Of a stretch of 60,000 nucleotides of DNA, positions 11,131 to 25,085 are shown in pieces. Position numbers and translations under genes: made by a program. Origin of the DNA: Tubulanus polymorphus (Eukaryota > Nemertea > Palaeonemertea > Tubulaniformes > Tubulanidae); the NCBI RefSeq assembly GCF_964204645.1, contig NC_134025.1:31342001-31402000 (forward strand), in the 5' to 3' direction. The notes under the pieces are model-generated. The model ran no database searches. It saw nothing but the letters and a program-made list of their open reading frames with translations, and was not told the origin of the DNA. Position 1 is the stretch's first letter; every line of letters starts with the position of its first letter.

Positions 11131-14100
11131 GCAGCGATGAATCAATCGAAAACGTATCATAACAGTTTTAATGCTTTCAACGCCGAGAGGAGGATGAGGA
11201 ATTCTAGAATGTTTTAAGAATCGGAATTTCTTGACAGATGTTCGGCGCACATAAACGGGCGCATTCACGCTCTATAGAGGGCTTAAAGATGTCTATAGAA
11301 CATTTTCTAGACGTCATCACGAAAGAAGAGAAAGATGTCTGTTTACAACCAGAGTTCCAACATTATACACATCTAGATTGTATGTGAAATCGTATGATTT
11401 AAACATATGTATTTACGCATTGGTTCAACGTGTTCAAAATATGATTCGAACGAACTTTTTACAAATCGAAATGATTAAAGACAAAATTTATCATCAAAAG
11501 ATTGAAAATTAAAAAAAACCCGGAAAATACGACGTTTCGAACTGGCGTCAGGTGCGAGGGATTCTTTTAAATTTATCCGTGTCCTTATTTTATAATATAA
11601 TCTCCACGTCTGAGTGTTTACATGGACTATATCAATATTTAGTACGAATAGTTCATCATAGTAACTAAAGCTGACATGAAATATAGCGAATTATGATTGC
11701 TTCCATAAGTCAAATTTTATCCTATAGCCATCTGTATAATTCGAGTGATAGACAGTGTGGGTATATTAGATTTTGGAGTAATTATCTTGACAAGATAATC
11801 ATTCCAAGATAATTACTCCAAGATAAGATGTTTTCTTTGTCATAGACTATAGGTAACACTGTTTCGATTATAGTAGATGATTGGATACAATGAGTTGAGA
11901 GACCGTACAACCCGTAATTCATCAACAGTTTTCACTGATTTACAAAGAAACTCTAAACCACGAGGTAAAAATGCTGTCTAATTTGTAAAGAAACAAGCCA
12001 TGCTTTAACCACCGGTATCTAAACTGAGATATTGTTTCGACGAGATAGAATATCCGTACAATAACTGTATATTATATCAATAGAAAATAAACTTCCGCGT
12101 GTTTTTGACCTTGATAATACAAATATAAAATCCCAATTTAATCTTCAGATATGATTCAATCTTTTATCAATGATTGTAAAATATGGATATACTGAGATGT
12201 ATAGACGGTAGACTAAAAAAAAAAAAAAATAAAAATGTTTGTTAAGTTATTTAATGAATTCGCGCAGACTAATGAAACGTTCAGCATTAATTCATCGTTA
12301 ATTCTGTAAAATATGTGAAACTAGGAATTAAAAGTAGGATGTTAATTCACATTCCAGTGCTCGGTTCTGTGATGTATAACAGGTTCTCGATTTGTTTAAT
12401 TTCCTGAATATTTAGAATCGGTCTGGTGGTTTCTGGGACCGGTTTAAAAAACAAACGCTTTAATTTCCTCCGAGCAATAAAATACCTGAACTGTTTCTCA
12501 CGAATTCAGAAATTATGCACTCATTCCATATTAACAATCTGTGACCCTTAATTGATCGTGTATAATTGCATTTAAAACCGAGAAGTTCAATAGTTTCTCT
12601 ATTATTCAAGTACCATATCAATATTTAATCTAATAAAAAAGTAGCAGTTCTCATGAATGTTATTGATAAAACTATGAGCACTTTTTGTAAAATAAACATA
12701 ATAGAAGTGAAGAAAAGTGACCGAAATGTTTCCTATGCTAGTATTGTTTATCAACATTTCCACTATATCTGTAGACACTATCGATTAGATATTACACGAA
12801 ATTTGACCAAAGTTACTATTAGAATTTAAAGTTGAAATAAATCAACCCGATGAAACTCATTTCGCTCTATTTTTCCTCTTTCTCTTACTGAACAAGGATT
12901 TGATAATCAGTGCATGTATTAGAATGTAATATGAAACCAGTTCTCTATTTGTAGATGTTCGTTACTCATCTTACACATTGTAACACTCGTTAACTACGCC
13001 TTTTACGTAATTTCAATTATCGATAATGAACTTACCACTGCAGATATCTATATATCAACTCCTATCTGATGTCTGATATCTAATGTCTGATGTCGAATCA
13101 CGCAGAGAGTTAGTTATAGGTCCGTCTTCGAGAGAGAGAATCACGAATGATATCTGTCTCAATCGAACAGTCTTTATTTATAGGAGTTTATAGGATTAAT
13201 TACACATATATCTGCAGGCGTCAAGTCTGGCGACCACTAAAACAGTTTTTTTTAAACGTCGTTCAGATAAATCCTAATCAAACGAGATTTTTACAATTCC
13301 TTATAAACATGATTAATGTGTAATAGTCTGAGTGAGTGTTAGTCTGTAATTAGTCCGTACACAAGACAATCATAGATTCATCCAATATCAGTTATTCAAC
13401 CTACCGAGCAATTAACTAAATAAAAATCGGGCTATCGCTTTTACTTAAAACACCTAAAACCCGACCGCTGCCTAATATAGTTAATCCGTAGATTAATGCG
13501 GATTATTGATGTGAACTAGACGGATAATAGGTCTCGCGACTTAACAATCGGGATTAGACTCTAATTAAGCCGGTGTTTATTTAATTATTAACGAATTGCG
13601 GTAATCAAACACGAATTTGAAATGAATGATTTATTTCCGGTCTGGCGGTCACACGCTTTCGCGGGTTCGCCGGTAATTAACTGCACAATCTCACGCCTTA
13701 TACGGGATGGGTTTCAGCAACCATTCACTAATTACTTTCTCCACCCATTTCTTTCGTCGTTTTTAAGACGTTGTTTCATATTTGAAGTGAAATTCCACGC
13801 ATATAAGAAACTGTTGTTGGGAACTCTTTCCCATCCATCTCTCCGCGCATGGCGTTTTTATTTCTGAAAATATGCGGCCAGCCAACGCTCCACGGATCAA
13901 CATACTTCTCTTTTAAACTTCCCTCCATTTTTTCAGGTAACCTGGAAGTCGTTATATCAGCTAATCGAACTAATTTACGCGCGCATGTGCACAACGCGCC
14001 GTTACTGAAATTAGATTCACCTGGACCTCTTTACCCTCGGCGTATTATTACAAGATTGACAAATATTTAACATCTTTATTAATTTAGATATTCAGTTTTA

Positions 14101-14984
14101 CTCGTTAGAAATCGTGTATTGTTTTCGATAGTATCAGCGTCATGATGGACGTAAATCACAAGCGACTTTTACTGATATAAAAAGGCACGATGACGGCCAT
14201 TCTGACGTCAGACATGACACAGGTAAACAATAAGCGTGACGTCCATGCATTGCATTTATGGAAACTATCCTGGAAACTATGTGATTTTAGAAGTTAACTT
14301 TATTGGGGCGGTTTCTGGGGTCTCAGTTATCTGGGGGTACAGATAGTTGGGCGTCCTTCAATAGATGTAACATCAAATACTTCAACTATACTCGTATAGA
14401 ATTTCAATGATATTCGTTATCAATAATCTCTATATTATATACATTGTAAAGTTACAATGTAGTAAATAAATTCGTTATTTAAACAGTTTTGAATCTGTCA
14501 CTAACATCGTCTGCTAGTGTGTCACGTGTCACCGGTCACATAGATGGCGCTCGATGACGGTAACGCGATATTAGTCGAGCGAATTTTGACCTGTTTGCGG
14601 GCTTCATCTTATGTCCCGGATCATTTTACCTTTTGAAGAATGTTTACGTGTTTGTACATCCTCTTGTATAGATAAAAACATTAAAAACTAAATCTGCTAC
14701 TCTTCTGCTATAAAATCTGCAGTAATCGGCTTCAAAATCTGATAAACTGCGACAAGAAAGGTTAGGTAATAAGCATCTCCCCGGCGGACGAACTATGAGC
14801 GTCTGAGGAGAGTTAAAACGAAAAGAAGACCAAACGTAAAGAGATTACTTCCATTAAAATTCCACGGTTCGTCGGAAGCGTGGGAAAACTCAACGCTAGA
14901 AACAACTACTATCAGTTACTATTTGACTCGCGAGCGTAAATACGAGGCCAGGTGAAACTACAAGCATGCATCGAGGGTACGAGA
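11131..14984. other. Intergenic, no gene recognised
   Basis: AT-rich with no conserved reading frame. Notable small items: an inverted repeat GGAGTAATTATCTTG / CAAGATAATTACTCC at about 11774-11820; a diverged relative of the 69-bp satellite at about 12727-12778; a CRE palindrome at 14202-14209; and a CSL site CGTGGGAA at 14879-14886. Confidence 0.6.
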
Positions 14985-15282
14985 GTGGAGAGAGTGAGGA
15001 GAGATGAGGAGAGAGAGAGAGGAGGAGAGAGGGAGGGAGAGAGAGAGAGATAGGAGAGAGGAGGAGAGAGAGGGAGAGAGAGAGATAGAGGGGGAGGAGA
15101 GAGTAAGAGGAGAGAGAGAGGGAGAGAGAGTGAGAGGAGAGAGGGGCCGGTGGAGGAGAGAGATATAGGGGGAGCGAGTGAGGAGAGGGAGAGGGAGCGA
15201 GTGATGAGAGAGAGAGAGGGGTAGAGAGGGGGGAGAGAGAGGGAAATAGGGAAGGGAGAGAGCAGAGAGAGAGAGGGAGAAC
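14985..15282. repeat. GA-rich polypurine tract
   Basis: About 300 bp almost wholly purine on the plus strand. The long Ser/Leu/Pro frame on the minus strand is its translation and is not a gene. Confidence 0.9.
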
Positions 15283-16469
15283 ATTGGAACCGCGGCCTCA
15301 GATTGATGATCTATCATGAGATTTTCAATTATCAAAACAAGATTTAGTATTGGTTCTAAAGGACAGTGAGTGACATCTATAATTATATGTGTGACCTGTA
15401 TGTTCAATCCTACGAATCACCAAAATACAATTAGTTGTTTAAATTTTATCGCACGGAACAAGAGGTTTATACAATGTTAACAAGAGAATAAACTTTCTAA
15501 ATAAATGGTGCTGAATTCCTTCGATTAAAGAGGCGTGAAAGGGCTGTTTTTACAGCCTATCTCTGACCCGAAATGAACTCGCTCGTGGTCACCTGATCGA
15601 ATTCCCTTTCGTTTAGAACCCATCCATAGAGCCACCGTGAATTGAATTCAGAATCTGAAGAATTTCATCCATTAACACAAACTTTCGTTACAAAGAATCC
15701 AAGATCTATGATAATATTCTATTGTCGGTACCAAGACGAGACTACCGAGTTAGGAAGCCTAAAAAACATGAAAGTGAATTATTTCATTTCCAATGAGTGG
15801 AACTGAATGGAACTGAATGGAACTGAGTGGAACTGAATGGCCGCATTGAGACAATTGAAACATTTTCTTACTGAATACTTCCATTCTGTGCCCTGCTGAT
15901 CAGACAGACACATTAGTCTCCAGGCTATTCAACTATTATACAAATCATAAACCTGAAAGAAATCGCTTAATGAATTCTTATCAGGAAATTTCAAATCCGA
16001 TTTAAGTAAAAATACACGAATTAAGAAAAGCATTTAAACGCTATTAGCCTCGTAATTGAGGTGATCACCCAAAATAAAATGTCGTTTAAAAATCTGCGCG
16101 TGTTTTATTAAAGTGATCTAATTCAATCTAACAATTTATCAATAACGGTTTAAAAGTGTTTTATTGTCAAAGATCGGATTACATCGGATTAGCTGTTTGA
16201 AATAAACCGTCTGGCGGATTATTGTCCTATAATCCCGAATATCAGACGATCTCTAATCTCACTAGACTTTCAAATATCGATTTTTTTAGGTGTCTAAATG
16301 TACTATCAACAATGTCCGCTCGATCTTCGTAGAAATTGATGCAATTTTTTAGATTAAGAAGAAAAAAAAGATTTTCGCAGAACATACCTTGATATCAATA
16401 TTTTCATTGTACAAATATCCTTTTTGAATCCTTTGATTAATTGTGACGCACTTTAGGTTGTTCATACCT

Positions 16470-16585
16470 GTAGACATGTCAGCCTAGAGGGGGTTAGAAC
16501 CTGTAGACATGTCAGCCTAGAGAGGGGGTTAGAACCTGTAGACATGTCAGCCTAGAGGGGGTTAGAACCTGTAGACATGTTAACC
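16470..16585. repeat. Minisatellite, unit AACCTGTAGACATGTCAGCC
   Basis: Three full copies and one diverged copy of a roughly 34-36-bp unit ending in a GAGGGGG run. Confidence 0.88.
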
Positions 16586-17529
16586 TACACTCAACACGTC
16601 CCGAGGGGGTTAAAGCTATCGAAATGGATCCTGGATCATGGTATACAGTTCTTGGTTAGAACTAGTCCCTTTTCTAGCCCAAGATTCAGTAACACAATGA
16701 TGGCTAAGACATAATACCAGTCTAAGATCACTTTGGTTCTATAGCCAATAAAAAAACAACCAGTCTAGGACCAAATTTGTTCTATAGCCAAACCCGCAAC
16801 TTGATTTATGATGACTTTCAACTGCCCAGAACTGTATCAAAACTGACCTGTATATGTATCATAGCACTGTATCAAAACTGACCTGTATCTGTTAGAAACT
16901 TCCTCTCTCCTCTGGAGGCAAGGAGAGGATAAAGATTAAATGTTGCAACATCTTCAACACGTTGAAACATGTATTTTTATAGAAACCGCAGCTGTCAAAT
17001 AATGTCTCATCTCTTTAGACCAGACAGTGACCTATAAACCACCTATATACCTATCCTTCAGTCTGTATCTGGAGTAAAACGTATCGCGTGACTGATTCAA
17101 ATCTCATCAAATTCATTTCTTTAAGGAAACAATTGAGAGATTTTCATCACGACCGAATCTAATCTATTATTCAATCAAACCATTTGGCCGCACCGCGAAA
17201 AGAAAAAACAATTACACATATGCTGATGTTTGACTGACTCTACTTCTGGGGGCCACTTCCTGCTCTTCGTTAGACAGGTCTTAAGTTGTTTTATGAAATG
17301 GTTTTAAGTTGTAAGATTGGTTTATACCCGTCCAGTTCACGAGCAACTTAAAATTAAACGGTGATTTTTTACATGTATATGAATTAATTTTATGCAAAAT
17401 TGCTGTTTAGAAAATGAACCTGAAAAACGTTTTGACCCCTACAAACATAGTCAGTTTCACTGTTCTATCGGAATCCAGGGTAAAAACATCGCAAATCAAC
17501 TCATTTCAAATCTGTTGAGTTAAAGTGAA

Positions 17530-17595
17530 CATTGAGAACTGTGGAACCGTGGAACTGTGGAACCGTGGGACTGTGGAAATGTGGAAACGTGGAAC
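17530..17595. repeat. Short repeat of GTGGAACTGTGGAACC
   Basis: Tandem 8-9-mers ending in GGAACTGGGTTCTG, the terminal motif of foldback family A. Confidence 0.75.
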
Positions 17596-19364
17596 TGGGT
17601 TCTGCTGTTAAATTTATAAAATAAAGAACGGTCTGAATAAGAGGAGATATTTTATACAGTAATAAACGACTACGATATCTAGACACCGACGACATGAGAT
17701 TTTTAAATTTTAAATTCAACCGCTTCAACGGTACTGAAAGCAATCTTGTTATCTCGTTCAATGACAGAAGTAAGGTTTTGATTTCAACTTTTTAAACTCT
17801 TTTTTATAACCAATGAATGAAAACTTGTGATATGAATTCCAACTATTCATGTAATAATCTCAAGGTCAATTGACCTGTTATTGTCAAGTACTCACGCCCC
17901 CGTCTAGCTGGGACATTCACCTTCTACACGTATAACTACTCCCTTAAACAACAATAATATATTTCATTGTTGACTCTTGTTGATTCTTGCGGTTTTTTAG
18001 CTGTGAAATAAGAAATAGCTTCTGTCACACAACTGTCACCGAGAAGAACTGTCACTGTCAAGGACTCTCGCTGTCGAAACTGTTACGATCTAGAAATGGC
18101 TCTATATCTAAAACTGTCACTGTCAATAAATGTCTAAAACAGTCACTGTCTGTAATTGTTACCGCCTAAAACTGTCACTACACTTTTGGGAACCGAAATG
18201 AACTGTTATATTTCCTCTAATTAGAATATGTTGTATCGTCAATAAGTATTTCTAGACTCGATATTTAGTGAAACAGAATAAGTTCTTGTTAAAATTCATC
18301 AATGAAAATATATCGACTTTGCAGCGTCAACAGAACTCACACGAATGAAAGATTTAACGATAACTAACATCTCTGAGTCCGTGAAGTAACAACTCTGAGT
18401 CCGTGTTGTAAAGGTGATAATATACAATCCACAAACAATCAATGAAAACAATCCGAAATGTTTCCTTGAGCGCGGATACATCCGTAATTAGAGTCCGTAT
18501 TCCTGTCTGTTAGGTTACGATAAGTCGAAACGTCGAATGAACAACCACGGCTCAAAGAAACATTTTCGAACTTTTATCTTTCATTTTTAATGTTGGATTT
18601 TTGCAAACGATAGCGAAGTTGTCTTGTTCAGTCCGCGGTGTGGAAACGGGCGCGTGTGCAGAGGTTTAGTTTTCCCTGTGTAGGCGAAACATTTCTTCGT
18701 TGGCTCGACGCAACGAAACGATTGCTGAAATACCTTCTAACGACTTGAAGTATTTTCTCATGCGGCTGATCGTGGGAGCCGAACGAAACGTTCGAAACTT
18801 GAAAGGGATCGGGTTTATTCAATCTTACTATGTGCATAAACTAGACTGCGAACTTAATTGTTAGAACATTGTTAAATGACATATTCCATTTGTACTGTTG
18901 GTATTGTGTGAGCCAATATCGAACGGCTATTAAACATAACACATGGGAATCTTTCGTTTTAGACATATTTTTGACTTGTTTATCCAGGTATAGTTCGATT
19001 TGACGATGTTTTAAATGGAATAACGGTTAATTTGATAACGACTCACGCTGCGATTCGGCGACCTTTTAATTTGTGGTTGCTTTCATCGAGGTGTATAAAG
19101 GATTTGAAAAGAAGCAAGGCCAATAATGCGTATATGAATGGATCTTGCGTTAAAAATATGCGTCCTTTTAAACTGTATTAGGTGTGTCGATAAGAACCAC
19201 AGCGAAATGAGAGTTTCGAAGTCACACCTGAAGTCACAAGTCGTAGAGAGTCAATGTGAAACAAGGACTGAAATGGTTACTAGTATCACACAGCATAGAT
19301 TAGTGGCGAAAAATAGGCTGGCTCCGATCAAGGGCTATGTTGCACAGTCGTGACTGTCTTGTCT

Positions 19365-19650
19365 CTCAGATAGCCACCCCGATTAGATGCCCACGCTCAG
19401 TTACTCGCCCTCAGATAGCCGCCCCGATTAGGTGCCCACACTCAGTTGCCTGCACTCAGATAGCCGCCCCGATTAGGTGCCCACACCCAGTTGCTTGCTC
19501 TCAGATAGCCGCCCCGATTAGATGCCCACGCCCAGTTGCTTGCCCTCAGATAGCCACCCCGATTAGATGCCCACGCCCAGTTGCTAGCCCTCAGATAGCC
19601 ACCCCGATTAGATGCCCACGCCCAGTTGCTTGCCCTCAGATAGCTATAGT
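19365..19650. repeat. 45-bp minisatellite
   Basis: Six to seven copies at 45-bp spacing (CAGATAGCC at 19368, 19413 and so on), core CCCCGATTAGATGCCCACG. The unit is a multiple of three, so a repeat frame (QIAAPIRCPRPVACP) stays open through it. No start context, domain or splice evidence supports a gene. Confidence 0.92.
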
Positions 19651-19865
19651 CAATAAGGTGTCCGCGCGATCAGCTCTCTCCCAGCGCCCTAGTGCGGTTC
19701 ACACAGTCATATCGAGGTTACGTATAATCGCGTGGGTGGACGACGCCACCGGTTTCGTTTGTTGTTATAATTATAAATAGCGAATCAATGATCTCATGAT
19801 GAAAAAACTCCCTGCGAGAATCATTAGTTTAAAAAAAAACTCGTTTTGGAATTTTATGAACGGCG

Positions 19866-20012
19866 CGCGTGTCACGTGACGCACGTGAAGTGTCATACTC
19901 AATGAGAAGGGTTACACGTGACAGATTTCCATCAGTGCGCGTAGCATCTTGTACCCGCGATGGGGAGGGGGTGGAGAGACCGAGGGCACTCGAGGTGTGG
20001 GGTGTGACGTCA
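19866..20012. promoter_or_regulatory. Cluster of CACGTG E-boxes and a CRE
   Basis: Three CACGTG words at 19873, 19882 and 19915, the first inside the full palindrome GTCACGTGAC, with a CRE TGACGTCA at 20005-20012, in locally CpG-rich sequence. It could be a bHLH/bZIP-bound enhancer or an unseen promoter. Inferred from motif density only. Confidence 0.35.
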
Positions 20013-20224
20013 CTGTGTCCTATGTCCCAATGGGCATTACTGTGCCCAGTGCTTTACTGGCCCAGCGTAGTATGCCCGGGGTCTTACTGAACATCGCCGC
20101 TGTGTCGATGACCTTCTGGGCATAAGCACGCCCAGGGACTCACTCAGCATTTACTGGACATTACTGCACCCGAGGCCTCAATAAACTTGAGTACGCCCAG
20201 GGTTTTACTGGACACTAAGTATGG

Positions 20225-20312
20225 ATTGTCCGTGGATTTTACCAGCGGTGTGCCAGCGGTGTCCCAGCGGTGTGCCAGTGGTGTCCGAGCGGTGTGCCAG
20301 TGGTGTGCCTAG
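20225..20312. repeat. 12-bp minisatellite, unit GCGGTGTGCCAG
   Basis: Six or seven copies with A/G and C/T changes, followed directly by a family B core fragment (20325-20400). Confidence 0.85.
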
Positions 20313-23117
20313 GGTTCAGTTGCAGACTCTTTCTATAGTCAATCTGACAACTTAAGAACAGTTTTAAGATCTAAAACATTTTTTTTGGACTTAAGTCACA
20401 ACTGAGCTTTGAACTTCATCAAAAATATTTGAGATGAGTGCAAAATATTTCAGGGTTCGTTTGGCACGAGTCGTCGGTGTATTTTGCAGTGAATTATTCG
20501 AGGCATTCAGATGACAATGTTTGAGGATGGTTTAACGCATTCCACAGTAAAAAGCCCTCGGGAAAAAAATATAGTCAGGTGTGCGAACGCGAGCACTTGT
20601 AAAATAGAGAATATAAATTGAAACCCGTTTTCTGCCCTTCCTTTTTTAAACAGTAGCAGAAAAATTTGATGTATTGGACAAACATAGATTTTATAATACA
20701 GAGGAGGACTTTAAGAGGTCATAATGTCATCGGTTGTTAATAGAATATTGAGACCAGCTTTTATAAAACAGTTCGATTTCCCACGAGAGAATATCAGTGT
20801 AGAATCTATCGGTATTTCACACACTGCAATGAGTCACTACCTAGGCCCGCGTATTGAGCCGCCTGCCTGCCTGACTGTGTGTGACGTCATTTTCCATTCA
20901 TAATTTCCTCATTCCACAGTTTAGTCGCAGATAACGCGATTTATGAATAGAATATCCAGTTTCAGTCTAGCACCGGGGGTCAGGTATTGTAAAAAGCGCA
21001 ACATCGATGCCGATAGATTTTTTTTCTATCTTTTTTTTAAATTCTGAACTTGCGCAACTCATGCGCAACGATTCAAAAACGTGGCGTTCGTTGAAAGTTC
21101 AAGTTCCCACGATATCAGAGCGGTCCGATAATTATTGTGCAAGATTTCATAAAATCAAATTTATTTGCACGCGCTCTCGAGTGACAAAAACTTTCTCACG
21201 GAAACTTTCTGATCTGGGTTTTTTCGAATTGCACAATGCAGATTCGAACCCGGGTCCGACGTTGACCAAAGATGTTTGCATTTGTGCGCTATCATTATCA
21301 CAAACTTGACCTTGACATCAGTTTGAAAAAGTTTATGCAAATTTGCACAACATTTTTAAAAACATGAAATTGATATCTGGAAAGAAGTTTTTCGCCAATG
21401 TAGGGGATTCACGCTAGTTGCGTCGCTATGGTTTCGTTATCGATTGTTGAATTTGATCTCCCCCAGATATTTTCAAGAAATATCAAAATCAGTAAAACTT
21501 AAATTTTCAAATTTCAATTCTAAAATTTCAAAATGTCAAATCTCTGATATAAATTGGCTACAAATCTAAAAGTTCGATCGATAAGTTTTTTCCAGAAAAT
21601 TTCTTTTAAAAGTTTAATCAATTCAAAAAAAAGAAATTCAAAAAAGCAAAGCGAAATTTACACACAAAAATACAATTCCTACCGTCATATTTTTTGCCGA
21701 TAATTAAATTCCTTATTGCAGTAATTGATAAGATAGTTACAGCTCCAGCTTAACTGATACCCACAGCGTGGGAACGCGTGCAGCTCTACTCAACGGTCGT
21801 TCTATTGATAGGCTTCGATATATACATGAATGACAGGACCGCGTCAGAATAAAAGTGTGGCTTGACATGAGAGAACAACTATTAAAAACGTCGCCAGAAT
21901 TGTCAATACCAGTTCAGATATTTCAGTAGTTCTCACGGTACGAAGTAAGACCGAGTCGTCTCATCGTCCCCGGGTTTAACCGCGGTTTACATAATTACCT
22001 CGCAATAACTATACATTTTAACCGCTCTTAAATATTTCACAATTTGGTGACGTTTTTTTCTTTAAAAAGTCGCACGAATTCTATACATTTTTCTCGTTTA
22101 TTCGATAGTGAAAATAACAATCTGTGTGAATGAAAATGACGTCATTCGGAGATATCCCTCTCGAGTTTGTAAACAAAGAAATCACTCGCATTGACACGTT
22201 TTCAAACTTTTAGCCTGCTTGGAGGAAATTCGATCAAGAATGTTGAATTAAAAACGTCAACTAATTTTCTAAATCAATTTCCACAGTTCTTGGTAACATT
22301 TGACTTCAACTCGCAAAGGCACTTATAACTGTAATACTGAAAAACTGTAGAACTGGGTCTTCAGAATCCAGTCTTGACTTGGTTCACACATCTATAACAC
22401 CTATAAGTCTGTCTTAAGTTGTTAGATCGGTTATAGAACCAAAATATATAAAACTATAAAACTGGACTCCCGTTTAGAAAGTCAGTTAGACAGCTGCACT
22501 GTCGTCTGTCCAGAGGATTGTCAGCTGTTTCAGTCAGCTGCTGCAGCTGGGATACGGAATGGATGGATTCACCGGGTCAGTCAAACCCCACCTGTTCTGT
22601 TAAACACTTCCTCTATCGGATTCTCAGTATGTTCTTTGTTTTCAAAAACTCTCGCGAATTATTTCTTGTAGAAGTTATGAATATATTGTGTACGATTTAA
22701 CATGATTAGATCTTTAAGATATAGAAATGAATATCTATTACAGGTTCAAACTGTCCGTCTGTAAGTAGGAATATAAATCGGTTGTTGAATATTGTAGTAT
22801 GGATGGCCTTTAGTCTGATGGAAGATGGGTTTTTTATGATGGCGGACTGTCAGTCGAGCGTAATTTCATAAATTATCTAGAAAAGAGTCATGACCTGTAT
22901 TATCATTACTGTATGATAAATAAACTAATTAATAAAGAGCGCGTGCGCGCATGCGTGAGTGCGATGTATGAGTTGAGGTTGTTCTCACTGTTACAAGACG
23001 ATGTTACAGTTAATTACCTTCTGTTCTCATCACCTGTCCAGACATATATCTATCTATCCGCGAACTAACTCACAACTTTGTTCTTACAACAAAAATCTCT
23101 ACATAAGCAGTACCGAA
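20313..23117. other. Intergenic, no gene recognised; motif-rich
   Basis: No coding signal. CSL/Su(H) consensus words lie at 20778-20785 (minus), 21104-21111 (minus) and 21767-21774 (plus), and CRE palindromes at 20882-20889 and 22137-22144. A diverged family A foldback copy is at about 22283-22380, followed by a family B fragment. Confidence 0.5.
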
Positions 23118-24090
<973 letters not shown>

Positions 24091-24994
24091 CTTTAGGGTA
24101 TGATCTGTGGAACTGGATCTGATGTTCAGCGGGAATCGAGTCCTATATTCTACAGCTATCTAAACTTTAGGACTTCAGATTAATAACTAGATCTACAGCA
24201 CCAGCCGCATCGGAATAAAATGTTACAATTTTGATGTCCTGTTTAGTGTTAAGTAATGGTTGAAATGCGTGTAGACTTGTGGGCGACGCGATCTGAAGAA
24301 AATGTATCCAAATTTTCCAAAGCTTTGGCTATGTTTAATATTCAGTGTTTAAAACATTGTCATTCAGTTACAATGGATATCAGCTTACACGCGTAGAAAC
24401 ACATAACACCAACACGCGGTCTTATCAACTTCTTTAACCCTTAATCTACCGGTGTTATTCAAACTCAAACAGATTTTCTATCACGTTTGTTTTTAATATA
24501 AATATGTGATGAATCTTTGCCGACGCATACCAGACCCGTAGATAAAATACATATATCAGTTCTCACAAATCTGATCTTCTCAGTTTTCCTTATTTATTCC
24601 AAGTTTTCTCTCTCTGTTTCTCTCCTCCTCAGGTATAATTCATAATTTCCTGGACTAGAAACATTTCCACGAAATGTATTTATATACTAGACGTGAGAAT
24701 ACCTGTTAGCATTACGTGTGTATATAAACTTCAACTTCACTAAAAAAAAGTACCTCCAGAAAAGTAAACACTCGCGGAACTCGTGAAGAGTAATCATCGC
24801 CCTTATTAACAGCTTTATATTCTAAAACGTACTAAAAGTTACATCTTTATTTCATCGTGGCATAAAAAAAAGGTTAAAAAGTTTAGAGGAATGTTTTTAA
24901 GAGGCCTGAACCCTGCGAACAACCCCAGGATTAGTGTCACATACTGCGAGTCATTGACTGACGACCAATGTGACCATGTCGTCAGGTGTCAACT
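24091..24994. other. Intergenic, upstream of the first tRNA-Asn
   Basis: No coding signal seen. The last 60 bp (TGACTGACGA ... AATGTGAC ... TGTCAACT) are shared with the flank of the second tRNA-Asn. Confidence 0.6.
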
Positions 24995-25015
24995 GTCTCT
25001 GTGGCGCAATCGGTC

Positions 25016-25061
<46 letters not shown>

Positions 25062-25068
25062 AGGGACG
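24995..25068 (+). tRNA. tRNA-Asn (GUU), copy 1
   Basis: A 74-nt cloverleaf starting GTCTCTGTGGCGCAATCGG, with acceptor stem GTCTCTG/CAGGGAC (one G:T), anticodon GTT at 25029-25031 in the loop CTGTTAA, and T-arm GGTTCAAGCC. Internal A box (TGGCGCAATCGG) and B box (GGTTCAAGCC) are intact. A T-run at 25079-25085 is the pol III terminator. Identical in sequence to the copies at 27821 and 30063. No intron. Confidence 0.98.
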
Positions 25069-25078
25069 TTCAGTGACA

Positions 25079-25085
25079 TTTTTTT
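25079..25085 (+). terminator. Pol III T-run terminator
   Basis: Seven T residues about 10 nt downstream of the tRNA-Asn 3' end. Confidence 0.85.

Larger units (their letters stand above)
15283..19364. other. Intergenic, no gene recognised
   Basis: No conserved reading frame. It contains a 34-36-bp minisatellite (16470-16585), family B core pieces (16670-16800, 17278-17330), a GTGGAACYGTGG repeat (17530-17595) and scattered ACTGTCACTGTC words (18040-18175). Confidence 0.6.

Noticed and set aside
14958-15407. 149-codon Ser/Leu/Pro frame on the minus strand
   Set aside because: It covers the purine tract at 14985-15282 and is read from the CT strand of a simple repeat.
18628-18837. Minus-strand 69-codon frame in a CpG-richer patch
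   Set aside because: The protein is compositionally plausible, but I recognise no domain, flanking exon signals or homologue; not enough for a gene call.
19337-19780. 147-codon Cys/Pro repeat protein
   Set aside because: The frame is the 45-bp minisatellite plus random extension; no signal peptide or conserved cysteine module.
21235-21275. TTCGAACCCGGG-like B box, possible tRNA or SINE on the minus strand
   Set aside because: No matching T stem, no A box at the right distance and no cloverleaf.
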